The notes under the pieces are model-generated. The model saw only the letters and a program-made list of their open reading frames with translations. It did not search any database and was not told where the DNA came from. A program made the translations under genes and the position numbers. Positions 16,551 to 24,390 of a stretch of 44,632 nt of DNA are shown in pieces. Positions within the stretch are counted from its first letter, which is position 1, and each line of letters begins with the position of its first letter. This DNA is from an uncultured Microcaldota archaeon (lineage in GTDB: Archaea; Micrarchaeota; Micrarchaeia; Anstonellales; Bilamarchaeaceae). The DNA lies in contig CAILMU010000005.1 in the NCBI GenBank assembly GCA_903835325.1, positions 1 through 44,632 of the forward strand, read 5' to 3'.

Positions 16551-17744
16551 CTAACTGCCGTATTTCTCAGCCTTCGCTATCAAATTCAGGATCAGCGGCA
16601 CGATATCCTGGCCGTTCAGGTGGCCGAGGCCCCCATGCATGCACGCGAGCTCGTCGAAACGGCCGACCTCGTCCCTGCGCTCCTGATCGCAAGAGACCAA
16701 TAACGGGACCTCATGGCCCGAGTGGGCCTTCCTGGCGCATGGCGTGGAATGATCGCCGGTGACTATCAGGCAGGCTCCGCTTTTCACAAGAATCGGGATC
16801 ATCTCCTTGTCTATCCGCTCGAGGAACGCCTTCTTGCCAATGAAATCCCCGTCATGCCCGGCATTGTCGCACGCTTTCACATGCAGGAAGACCATGTCAT
16901 AATCGCCTTTTATCGCCTTCACGGCAGCATCCGCCTTGCCCTTTAGATTGGTGGTCTTGGTCCCTGTGGCCCCAGGCACGATGAAAACGTCCATGCCCAG
17001 ATAACGGGCGACCCCGCGGTATAGAGCGCCGCCTGCTACGCAAGCCGCTTTCAGGCCGAAACGGTCATAGAACGAAGGGACTCGTTTGAATGTCCCTGCT
17101 CCGCGAAGGAGAAGAGTGTTCGCCGGCAATGACCTGCCCTGGTTCTCAGGGGCGGCGGCGAGTATCCCTTGGATCACCTGGGTGTATTTGTTCACTATAT
17201 CCGCCGTCTTATCGCCTTCGCTTGTTATCGCCGAACAAGGCTCGAGCGCGCCTGAAGATGCGTGGATGTCTGTGCCGGTGACAAAATGGCTGAGGCCAGG
17301 CCCGCGCAACACAAGGACGCCCCGGTGCTCGACCGAGTTGCGGAAAATGGCTTCGACATGGTCGATGCGCAATGATAACCTGGATGCGAGCTTCGTTGCT
17401 GTCTCCGTATCAATACGCCCTGCCCTGCGGTCCACTATCTTCCCGTTCTTCATGGTCGCGAAATTCGCCCGGAAAGCGACATCGCCTTCCTGGAGGTCGA
17501 TCCCCAAACCGAGCGCCTCGAGGGGCCCGCGGCCTGGATAGAAGATCTCAGGGTCGTAGCCGAGGATATTGAGATGAGATGTATCGCTCCCAGGGACCAC
17601 GAAACGCTTCACCGATGACAGCATGCCTGTGATGCCGTTCTTCGCTGCCTTGTGCAGGTTCGGGATTTTCGCCGCCTGCAGGGGCGTCTTCGGGGTCGGA
17701 AGGTCTCCTAACCCGTCTATGATGAGAAGGATGGCTTTTTTCAT
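16551..17744 (-). CDS. apgM: Archaeal 2,3-bisphosphoglycerate-independent phosphoglycerate mutase
   Basis: This glycolytic/gluconeogenic enzyme interconverts 3- and 2-phosphoglycerate and belongs to the alkaline-phosphatase superfamily. The 397-residue length is usual for the archaeal form. Visible marks are the metal-binding N terminus IIDGLGD (Asp10, Asp14), PLQAAKIPNLHKAAKNG, the presumed phosphorylated serine in VPGSDTSHLNILGYDP (Ser53), YPGRGPLEALGLG, and the C-terminal metal sites CDNAGHDGD and TGDHSTPCARKAHSGHEVP. The start ATG is clear. It lies between unrelated genes on the same strand and probably has its own promoter (ATTTTTATTG about 25 bases upstream). Confidence 0.95.
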   Translation of the reverse strand: MKKAILLIIDGLGDLPTPKTPLQAAKIPNLHKAAKNGITGMLSSVKRFVVPGSDTSHLNILGYDPEIFYPGRGPLEALGLGIDLQEGDVAFRANFATMKNGKIVDRRAGRIDTETATKLASRLSLRIDHVEAIFRNSVEHRGVLVLRGPGLSHFVTGTDIHASSGALEPCSAITSEGDKTADIVNKYTQVIQGILAAAPENQGRSLPANTLLLRGAGTFKRVPSFYDRFGLKAACVAGGALYRGVARYLGMDVFIVPGATGTKTTNLKGKADAAVKAIKGDYDMVFLHVKACDNAGHDGDFIGKKAFLERIDKEMIPILVKSGACLIVTGDHSTPCARKAHSGHEVPLLVSCDQERRDEVGRFDELACMHGGLGHLNGQDIVPLILNLIAKAEKYGS

Positions 17745-17803
17745 GATGTAGACTCGCGAACAAACAATAAAAATCTGCGCTCGGACGGGTCATTTTTGGT
17801 TTT

Positions 17804-18583
17804 TTAGACGGATGCGCGGGAACCCGGGCCCTTCTGGGATTTGTTGATGGCTTCCATGTTCATCCGCGTGTATTTGAGCAGCATATGCAGGTCGTGCGCG
17901 CCTATCTTCTGCACTATCTGGCCCCAGTGGACCGTCACGATATCACGGGGCCGCAATCGCTCTTGGACAAGGCGCACATCAGCCGGCTCCAGGTGGAGGC
18001 GCTCGCTTTTCTGCCTCAGGATCAGTGCCGGCTGGTTGGGATGCGCCCGAGTTATCGAGTATCGGTTCACCAGAGGGCGGTTTAGCGAAGAGACGACCAC
18101 CCTCCCGAATGTCACGCAGCAGGAGTCGTAGTTCTCGATTCTGCGCTCGACCTTGTCTGTCACGAAATTCACATAGAGGGAGTTGAAACTGTGGTGAGGG
18201 ACCATCCCCTCCGGGAGATTCTCTCTCAACGCGTCTATTCGTTTCCTGTTTTTTCCAGCGAGGAGGTCTTTTGAAAGGAACCTGCGGAGCGCATCTGAAG
18301 AGATATTATCCAGCAGATGGTTCCCTATCCAGAAAGCCCTGACGACATCAAGGTCGAACGGCTCGCGGTCGTTCTCGCGCGAGATGAGTTTGAGATAAGC
18401 GTAATGGGTATGGAAATCCTTCAAGGCGCGCTCGAGCTCGCGGACAGTGGAAGCGTCGCGCTCGCCGTGAATATATCGTTTAAGCGTTGCCGAAAAAGAT
18501 TTCTTTCCGCAATAGCCATGCCTGTTCGGAGGATAGGCATAGAGGGCCGCGAGGACAGCCCCGGGTATCTTCTCCCCGGGCAT
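17804..18583 (-). CDS. Conserved hypothetical protein (DUF6390-like)
   Basis: The 259-residue soluble protein has no membrane helix. Recognisable segments are YAYPPNRHGYCG near the N terminus, FWIGNHLLD (about 84-92) and MVPHHSFNSLYV (about 128-139). A C-terminal region contains DVRLVQERLRPRDIVTVHWG. From memory these resemble an uncharacterised family found in bacteria and archaea (DUF6390), but I am unsure of the number. Its ATG begins at the base next to the stop of the EamA transporter, so the two are translationally coupled. This suggests a joint role, perhaps handling the transported metabolite. No catalytic function can be named. Confidence 0.8.
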   Translation of the reverse strand: MPGEKIPGAVLAALYAYPPNRHGYCGKKSFSATLKRYIHGERDASTVRELERALKDFHTHYAYLKLISRENDREPFDLDVVRAFWIGNHLLDNISSDALRRFLSKDLLAGKNRKRIDALRENLPEGMVPHHSFNSLYVNFVTDKVERRIENYDSCCVTFGRVVVSSLNRPLVNRYSITRAHPNQPALILRQKSERLHLEPADVRLVQERLRPRDIVTVHWGQIVQKIGAHDLHMLLKYTRMNMEAINKSQKGPGSRASV

Positions 18584-19567
18584 TCAATCTACTCCGAAAA
18601 TCAGCTTCCTTGATTCGGTGCGGGCATGGTCGAGCGCTTCCAGGATGCCGGATATGCGCGTCGCCATCACTGCCCCGAAAAGGATGAGCGCGAGGCCGAG
18701 ACCCGCTGTCAGCGAAATACCCTTCCCCATGAATGCGAGCTCGAGGAGAGCTGTCACGACGCCTCCGATTGTGAAGATGCTTGCCGCTTTCAGGACGGGC
18801 AGGTATCTAAGCGTCGTATACCAAGCGAGCACGAAGACTGAGAGCAGCGATGATGTCACGAACAGCCAGGCGAGCATCGATGGTTCAGCTGCGAGTTGCG
18901 CTATCGCGCCCAGATCCCCAGCGAATGCCATGAATGCGATAAGTATCGACGAACCAATCAAAAGGCGCGAAATCATCACGATTCTCGGATCGATCGAGAC
19001 GGCGGTCATGGCTTTTCTCGAAATCGTATATTCGAGAGCCCATAGCATCGTCGCACCCAGGACCAGGGCCTGGGGCAAACCGAAACCAAGATTGCCCGAG
19101 ATAAGCAATGCGTTCCCGGCAAGGATGATGAACCCTGCGATGATATCTTTCGGTTCAGGCCTCTCTGCCAGGACCAGATAGCCGAACACGCCTGCGAACA
19201 CGAAGAGCGAGCGGTATATGAACGAGCTGACGGCAGCGCCTCCGAGTTTCAAACCCCAGAAGAACATGGCGAATGGTACTCCTCCGCCTATAATCCCGAT
19301 CGCAACGAGGTAGAGTAATTGTTTTTTGGAAAGCGAGCGGATCGTCTTGATTTCCTTGAAAGCGAAAACGCAGGCGAGAACCACGAGAAATAGAACCGCG
19401 ACCAAATTCTTCGCGAGTGTATACGCCGTCGCATCCGCGAGCTTCAGGGCGCTGTCGTTCGCGAAAACCGAGATCCCGCTGACAAGCGCGGTTATCAGCG
19501 CAAGAATGACCCCTTTGCTCAAATCGCTTCCCCTATCCTCTGGAATGGATTTCCCGTTGGTTGGCAC
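18584..19567 (-). CDS. EamA/DMT-family transporter
   Basis: The 327-residue protein has ten hydrophobic helices in two five-helix halves, the usual drug/metabolite transporter layout. The first half starts ALITALVSGISVFANDSAL and the second after GFGLPQALVLGATMLWALEY. EamA members export amino acids, nucleotides or other metabolites; the substrate cannot be read from the sequence. The start is a GTG at 19567: no ATG lies in frame before the first helix, and TTTATAACC about 20-28 bases upstream fits a leaderless message. The downstream gene starts with no gap. Confidence 0.88.
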   Translation of the reverse strand: MPTNGKSIPEDRGSDLSKGVILALITALVSGISVFANDSALKLADATAYTLAKNLVAVLFLVVLACVFAFKEIKTIRSLSKKQLLYLVAIGIIGGGVPFAMFFWGLKLGGAAVSSFIYRSLFVFAGVFGYLVLAERPEPKDIIAGFIILAGNALLISGNLGFGLPQALVLGATMLWALEYTISRKAMTAVSIDPRIVMISRLLIGSSILIAFMAFAGDLGAIAQLAAEPSMLAWLFVTSSLLSVFVLAWYTTLRYLPVLKAASIFTIGGVVTALLELAFMGKGISLTAGLGLALILFGAVMATRISGILEALDHARTESRKLIFGVD

Positions 19568-19705
19568 ATCCGGGCTTTCTCGAAAAAAGGTTATAAATCA
19601 GTAAGGGCAGCAGCCAAGGCAGGACAAAATGAAAAAAGATATAAACAGGGGAGTGGCTAATCAATATGTATATTACTTGCCTAGTGGCAGGATTGGTCAG
19701 ATGAT

Positions 19706-20653
19706 ATGGTCCTTTGCATAATCGCATTCGCCGTATTCGCAATAATGTCGATATTCTCGGCAAAGTACAGGCCTCTTGCTAAACAAGGCTTCGAATGCGT
19801 GTTCAGGACAGTAACGCTCAGGCCGTGCAACACAGGCCTGGACGACCATATCAAGGCCGAGCTGGTGTCAGGGGTTTTGAAATATTCCCCGAGCGGGGCG
19901 CGCATCCTGAACAAGCATTATGTCCTGTTCTCATGGATAATAGTCATCCTGAGCCTCGGAAGCCTCGCTTATACTGCTTATGGGATCTACAATTTCTATG
20001 TATACGGCAATTGCGACGGCCCGGCAGCCACCACAGCCTGCGTCCTGAACACCATCACAGGCGATTACGGCAGGTTCAGCGAGCCGACGCAGCTGGTCGC
20101 CCCTACCGATTACAGCGGCATATCGCAAGGCGATATCAACGCGCCGATAAAGATAATCGAGTTCGGCTGCTTCACCTGCCCGTACACCAAAGAGGCCGGG
20201 CCCACGATGAGCCAGGTCCTCTCGAAATACAACGGCTCTGTCTATTACGCGTTCAAGCCTTTCCCGCTCCCGAACCACAACAACAGCTACGATGCTGCGA
20301 GGGCGGTTCTCTGCGCCAGGGACCAGGGGAGACAATACGAGCTCCAGAACCTCATCTTCAGGCAGCAGGACGTATGCAGGGAGAGCGGGAGCATGGAGAT
20401 AAAGACCCTCGCCCAGGACGCTGGCCTGAATATGAGCGCATTCGACCAGTGCTATGACAACAAAATGACGAACGCCGAACTGGATAGATACATCCAGCAG
20501 GGCAAGGACGCCCACATCTATGCCACGCCGACATTCTTCGTGAACGGCAAAGCTGTGGTTGGGCCGAAATCCCTTGAGCAGTTCGAGTGCGTCCTCAACG
20601 ATAAAAAGGACTTTGTAACACAAGTGAAGTGCTTCATAGACGGGATGGGTTGA
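19706..20653 (+). CDS. Membrane-anchored DsbA-like thiol oxidoreductase
   Basis: The 315-residue product has two N-terminal hydrophobic segments (about residues 1-17 and 71-95). A thioredoxin-fold domain of the DsbA/thioredoxin_4 type follows, probably outside the membrane. The active site is CFTC (Cys155, Cys158) in IIEFGCFTCPYTKEAGP, and the cis-proline loop is YATPTFFVNG (Pro275). Further cysteine pairs lie in the helical insert (LCARD, DVCRES, DQCYD) and at the C terminus. It would make or rearrange disulfides, or reduce them if the partner supplies electrons. ATG 19706 has no in-frame alternative upstream. It is followed four bases later by a cysteine desulfurase. Confidence 0.88.
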   Translation: MVLCIIAFAVFAIMSIFSAKYRPLAKQGFECVFRTVTLRPCNTGLDDHIKAELVSGVLKYSPSGARILNKHYVLFSWIIVILSLGSLAYTAYGIYNFYVYGNCDGPAATTACVLNTITGDYGRFSEPTQLVAPTDYSGISQGDINAPIKIIEFGCFTCPYTKEAGPTMSQVLSKYNGSVYYAFKPFPLPNHNNSYDAARAVLCARDQGRQYELQNLIFRQQDVCRESGSMEIKTLAQDAGLNMSAFDQCYDNKMTNAELDRYIQQGKDAHIYATPTFFVNGKAVVGPKSLEQFECVLNDKKDFVTQVKCFIDGMG

Positions 20654-20657
20654 ACAA

Positions 20658-21860
20658 ATGGCTGATTTGAGGAATGTTCGGAAGGATTTCCCGATACTCT
20701 CCAGATACCCTGAACTCGTCTATCTGGACAGCGCCTGCACTTCCCTGAAACCTAACCAGGTGATAGACGCCGAGATGTCATATTACAGGGAATACGGGGC
20801 CTGCGGAAGCAGGAGCTCGCACTTCCTCGGAAGAAGGACCAACGAGAAGGTGGAGGCTGCCAAGGAGAACGTGGCGAAATTCGTCAATGCAGACCCCAAG
20901 GGCCTGATATGGACAAAGAACACTTCGGAGGCCATGAATCTCGTCGCGAACGCGTTCGATTTTTCGAAGCGGAGAAAGGTCGTGACTACGGCCATGGAGC
21001 ACCACTCCGTGCTTCTTCCATTCATCAATTTGCGGGACCAAGGGAAGATAGATTTGGAAGTCATCCCCTGCGATCCGGACGGAGAGATACCGCTCGAGCG
21101 CTGGGAAAGCGCGATAGACAAGGAGACCGCGTTAGTGGTATGCCACAGCTGGAACAATACCACCGGAACCGGCAGGGATATCCGCGCCATATCCCGCATC
21201 GCGCATGATGAGGGCGCGCTTGTTTGCATAGACGGCGCCCAAGGGGTTCCCCACCACAAGGCAGACCAGAAATCCGAAGGGGTGGATTTCCTCGCTTTCT
21301 CTGGCCATAAGATGCTGGGGCCCACAGGCATCGGAGTGCTCACAGTGCGTCCCGACCTTCTCCCGAAATTGGGCAATTTCGTGGTGGGAGGCGGAACGAT
21401 ATCCAATATGAGAATCGAAAAGCCCCAGTACCAGCTCGACACCTCGCGCTTCGAAGCAGGGGTGCAGCATTATTCTGGGATGTTCGGCCTGGCCGCAGCA
21501 TGCGATTATCTGCGGAACCTCGGGATGGACAACATCGCCCATCATGAGAAAATGCTGGCAAAACCGATGAGAGAGGCGATCGAAGCATCAGGCGCCGTCG
21601 TTTACGGCCCAAAACAGACAGACAGCCACGGGGCGCTCTTCTCGTTCAATTTCAAAGGCGCGAAACCGCAGGATGTGGCCTTGATGCTGGATAAGCTCAA
21701 TATCGCCGTCCGGGGCGGGTTCTTCTGCGCGCAGCCCGGGATGGAAGCCCTTGGAGCGAATGAAGGCGCAATCAGGGCAAGCGCTTATCTCTATACCAGC
21801 ATAGAAGACATAAGGAAATTCGATGACGCTATGAGGAAAGCTGGCGCTCTCTACTCATGA
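20658..21860 (+). CDS. SufS-like cysteine desulfurase
   Basis: This PLP enzyme of class V takes sulfur from cysteine for Fe-S clusters or thiolated tRNA. The 400-residue length is normal. The PLP stacking histidine lies in TAMEHHSVLLPF (about residue 114). The PLP aspartate is in VCIDGAQGVPHH, the Schiff-base lysine is Lys218 in FSGHKMLGPTG, and the sulfur-accepting cysteine is Cys357 in RGGFFCAQPGMEAL. Bacterial SufS has a HHCAQ loop here, so the FF before the cysteine is a variant. It sits four bases after the DsbA-like gene, implying one transcript. No sufB/C/D gene is in the window. Confidence 0.93.
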   Translation: MADLRNVRKDFPILSRYPELVYLDSACTSLKPNQVIDAEMSYYREYGACGSRSSHFLGRRTNEKVEAAKENVAKFVNADPKGLIWTKNTSEAMNLVANAFDFSKRRKVVTTAMEHHSVLLPFINLRDQGKIDLEVIPCDPDGEIPLERWESAIDKETALVVCHSWNNTTGTGRDIRAISRIAHDEGALVCIDGAQGVPHHKADQKSEGVDFLAFSGHKMLGPTGIGVLTVRPDLLPKLGNFVVGGGTISNMRIEKPQYQLDTSRFEAGVQHYSGMFGLAAACDYLRNLGMDNIAHHEKMLAKPMREAIEASGAVVYGPKQTDSHGALFSFNFKGAKPQDVALMLDKLNIAVRGGFFCAQPGMEALGANEGAIRASAYLYTSIEDIRKFDDAMRKAGALYS

Positions 21861-21942
21861 TTACGGGTCTTGTTTTCGCGGAAATAAGGCCTCTGCCGAA
21901 AACCATACTGATTATGCTGCTCATCAACAGAGCGGTGTCTTT

Positions 21943-22077
21943 ATGGAAGAGGAATGCTTTGTTCTGGATGAAGGGGATGTGGATCTCCTGGCCGAGATTT
22001 TGAGGTACAGGAGGATGGCTGTGATGCAGGAAAAAAAGGGAGATGGGAATCGAGGCGCGAACCCGATGGCGTATTGA
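21943..22077 (+). CDS. Possible small acidic ORF (44 aa)
   Basis: An ATG at 21943 opens a 44-codon frame beginning MEEECFVLDEGDVDLLAE and ending with a polar tail. GGTG lies five bases before it. The N-terminal half looks like a small acidic helix; I know no homologue. It occupies the 228-base gap between the desulfurase and the NikR-like gene. A second frame from 21858 (ATGATTACGG) reads as a hydrophobic 48-residue peptide and is no better supported. Neither may be translated. Confidence 0.25.
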   Translation: MEEECFVLDEGDVDLLAEILRYRRMAVMQEKKGDGNRGANPMAY

Positions 22078-22088
22078 TTCCATATTTC

Positions 22089-22469
22089 TTATAGCACCGA
22101 CCAGCTGACTGACCGCACTCCCTTGTCTTTTTTCAGCATGCTGAAGAGGTCCCTGATCCTTTTCGCCTCTGCGCAGACAATGAGGACTTCAAGGCAGATC
22201 CCGACGTGGTGGCGGTGGATCGTGGTTTCGATGCTGTCCTCGAACTTATGCAGGAGGTCGGATACTCGGTGCTTTTCGGATTCCTTATAGGAGACAACGA
22301 AGACCCCGTCGATGTGGCCCTTGAGGGACTCCATGGCGGAGTATTCATTCACGAGCGATTTTATCGTCGCGCGGATGAGTTTCGAGCGGCTCTTGAAACC
22401 CAGGTGCTCCTGAGTCTTGTCAAGCTCATCCAATGTGTCCTTGTCCAGTGACATGCTGATTATTTCCAT
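22089..22469 (-). CDS. NikR-like ribbon-helix-helix metal regulator
   Basis: The 126-residue protein has an N-terminal ribbon-helix-helix (residues 1-43: MEIISMSLDKDTLDELD, FKSRSKLIRATIKSLV) and a C-terminal ACT-like metal-sensing domain. The NikR nickel ligands have counterparts: His74, His85, His87 and Cys92 (E. coli His76, His87, His89, Cys95). The His-to-Cys loop is one residue shorter. I chose ATG 22469 over longer frames because AGGTG lies about nine bases upstream and the upstream region encodes the CPCPVC protein in another frame. It faces a ZnuABC-type transporter across a palindrome at 22686, so it probably controls metal uptake. Whether it senses nickel, zinc or manganese is not clear. 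Confidence 0.87.
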   Translation of the reverse strand: MEIISMSLDKDTLDELDKTQEHLGFKSRSKLIRATIKSLVNEYSAMESLKGHIDGVFVVSYKESEKHRVSDLLHKFEDSIETTIHRHHVGICLEVLIVCAEAKRIRDLFSMLKKDKGVRSVSWSVL

Positions 22470-22480
22470 CGATGAAACAC

Positions 22481-22639
22481 CTATCTGTCTGAAATCTTCT
22501 CGCGTACTCCGTTGAGGATGAGCGCGGCTGTCGAGAGGATGCATACGGGGCAGGGGCAGACCGATAGCGAGCCGATGCCCCAAAGTGCGCCGAGCGCAAG
22601 GCTTTCGTTGCCTTTCTTGAGCAGATTCTCTTTTTTCAT
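22481..22639 (-). CDS. Small CPCPVC membrane protein (52 aa)
   Basis: A 52-codon frame starts at ATG 22639. It reads MKKENLLKKGNESLALG, then a hydrophobic stretch carrying CPCPVC (residues 28-33), then LSTAALILNG and a basic end. The three cysteines in a hydrophobic setting could bind a metal or a thiol partner. It lies 11 bases before the NikR-like ATG, and a TATA box (TTTTATATCC) lies 35-42 bases before its own start. It is therefore the first gene of the regulator operon. I recall similar tiny archaeal proteins with a CPCPxC motif but no known role. A metal chaperone or sensor accessory is inference. Confidence 0.75.
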   Translation of the reverse strand: MKKENLLKKGNESLALGALWGIGSLSVCPCPVCILSTAALILNGVREKISDR

Positions 22640-22685
22640 CGGTTTTCCCGTTCCATTAATAACATTTCCCGGATATAAAACAATA

Positions 22686-22716
22686 GTTAATAATATTTAT
22701 CGAAATATTTATTAAC
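22686..22716. promoter_or_regulatory. AT-rich inverted repeat between NikR-like operon and metal transporter
   Basis: The halves GTTAATAATATTT and AAATATTTATTAAC are reverse complements apart from a one-base indel, separated by ATCG. The right arm contains the likely TATA box for the transporter gene (ATATTTATT, 27 bases before ATG 22734). The left arm lies just upstream of the TATA box of the minus-strand operon. A bound regulator would block both promoters. The NikR-like protein is the obvious candidate, by position only. Confidence 0.6.
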
Positions 22717-22733
22717 ATATCCAGAGCCAGGAT

Positions 22734-23675
22734 ATGTGTGGTACGATGATAGGCAGGAGCCCTGCGCCAGCTTTCGTTTTCCTTGCGCTATCGGCAGCAA
22801 TGCTTCTTGCCGGTTGTTCGAACACTGAGGCGAAGAAGAGCGGCCTTCAGGTCTCCGCGACTTTTTTTCCGTTCTATGACGCCGCCAAGGAGATAGCGGG
22901 CGACAGGGCGACCGTTACGAGCATAGTCCCTAACGGCGTGGAACCGCATGACTACGACCCGACGAGCGGCGACATCACAGGCATCGGCAACGCCGACGTC
23001 TTCATCGAGGCAGGAGTCGGATTCGGAAGCCTCGAGCAGAAGCTCTCGAACGGGCTTGGAAGCAGGGCCGTCATCGTGAACGCGAGCAGGGGAATAGATT
23101 TATTGCCTGGCGGCCAGGATGCTTCTGCAAGCCCAGGGCAAGACGGTTCCGCTGGCACCGTGGTCGACCCGCATTTCTGGCTATCCCCGAAACGGATGAT
23201 GACCGTAGCGGATAATATCAAGGCGGGGCTCGAGAGAGCGGATCCAGGCAATGCCAAGGCTTACGAAACGAACGCAGCGGATTTCAAAACCAAACTGCAG
23301 GCGCTCGATTCGGAATACCGCTCAGACTTGTCACATTGCAAAAAGGACACCATACTCACATCCCATGATGCGTTCGGATACCTCGCATCGGATTACGGGT
23401 TTAAGCAAATCTATATCTCAGGGTTATCGCCTGACGCTGAACCCACGCCACAAGCGCTTGCCCAGCTCGTGGATACGGCGAAGAGGGATAATATCACGAT
23501 AATCTTCTTCGAGAATCTTGTGGATCCAAGGGTTGCCCAGACCATAGCCGGCGAGGTCGGGGCCCAGACCATGGAGCTCAGCCCCCTGGAAGGCTCTAAA
23601 AACCAGAGCGACGACTATTTCTCGATTGCCAGGAAGAATCTCCATAACCTGGAGATGGCATTGGAGTGCGATTAG
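22734..23675 (+). CDS. Metal ABC transporter substrate-binding lipoprotein (ZnuA-like)
   Basis: The 313-residue protein begins with a signal peptide and lipobox LLAGC (Cys28), so it is anchored outside the membrane. It belongs to the cluster A-I metal-binding family. Likely ligands are His72 (VEPHDYDP), His147 (DPHFWLSP), His211 (SHDAFGY) and an acidic residue near 293 (SDDYF). There is no His-rich loop of the kind common in ZnuA. Three histidines plus an acid fit zinc or manganese. The ATG at 22734 lies 27 bases from a TATA box; a second ATG at 22746 is in frame. The ATPase gene begins at the next base after the stop. Confidence 0.93.
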   Translation: MCGTMIGRSPAPAFVFLALSAAMLLAGCSNTEAKKSGLQVSATFFPFYDAAKEIAGDRATVTSIVPNGVEPHDYDPTSGDITGIGNADVFIEAGVGFGSLEQKLSNGLGSRAVIVNASRGIDLLPGGQDASASPGQDGSAGTVVDPHFWLSPKRMMTVADNIKAGLERADPGNAKAYETNAADFKTKLQALDSEYRSDLSHCKKDTILTSHDAFGYLASDYGFKQIYISGLSPDAEPTPQALAQLVDTAKRDNITIIFFENLVDPRVAQTIAGEVGAQTMELSPLEGSKNQSDDYFSIARKNLHNLEMALECD

Positions 23676-24368
23676 ATGAAAGCGGTTGACATGGACGAGG
23701 TGTCTTTCTCATACGATGGGAATTCGGTGTTCCGGGACGTCACCATCCATATCGATGAAGGCGATTTCGTCGCAGTGATTGGACCGAACGGTTCCGGCAA
23801 GACAACCCTGATTAAGATAGCGCTCGGCTTGCTCAGGCCTCAGGCAGGCGGGATCAGGCTTTTCGGCACCCCTATCGAATCGTTCAAGTCCTGGGAGCTC
23901 GTGGGATATATCCCCCAAAAAGGCGATTTCGAGAGGAATTTCCCCGGCAGTGTGGATGAGGTCCTCGCCCTTAAAGGCGGCGCTATAGATAAGAAAACCT
24001 TGGAGCTCCTCGAGATAGAGCGCCTCGGGAAACGCAGGTTCTCGGAATTGTCCGGAGGCCAGCAGCAGAAGGTACTGATAGCGCTCGCATTGAGCTCGAA
24101 ACCGAAGCTGTTGATACTGGATGAACCCACAGTCGGCGTCGATGTCCAGGCGCTCCAGAATTTCTATTCCATATTGAAAAAACTGAACAAGGAACGGGGG
24201 GTCACGATACTCCTGGTCACGCACGAAGTGGGCATGATACAGAGCTATGTCAAATCCGTTCTCTGCGTGAGCAGGGAGTTCAGCTGCCAGGGCAAGCCTG
24301 AGAATCTGGAGGACATCCTGAAGGAAGCGTACGGGAAAAGCTTTGATATACATCATCACAAGCATTGA
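23676..24368 (+). CDS. Metal ABC transporter ATPase (ZnuC-like)
   Basis: The 230-residue ABC ATPase has Walker A GPNGSGKTT (about residues 35-43), Q-loop YIPQKGDFE, signature LSGGQQQKV (about 126-134), Walker B LLILDEPTVGVD and switch histidine VTHEVG. It energises import by the permease encoded next. The C terminus ends in HHHKH, a possible metal-responsive tail that would fit zinc or nickel, though such tails also occur by chance. It starts directly after the binding-protein stop and is followed by the permease after 22 bases. Confidence 0.94.
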   Translation: MKAVDMDEVSFSYDGNSVFRDVTIHIDEGDFVAVIGPNGSGKTTLIKIALGLLRPQAGGIRLFGTPIESFKSWELVGYIPQKGDFERNFPGSVDEVLALKGGAIDKKTLELLEIERLGKRRFSELSGGQQQKVLIALALSSKPKLLILDEPTVGVDVQALQNFYSILKKLNKERGVTILLVTHEVGMIQSYVKSVLCVSREFSCQGKPENLEDILKEAYGKSFDIHHHKH

Positions 24369-24390
24369 TCGGGCATTCAAGAGGAATAGC

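Noticed and set aside
20658..21860. The desulfurase as a kynureninase or other class V aminotransferase
   Set aside because: The cysteine loop RGGFFCAQP and the lysine site match the SufS-like group.
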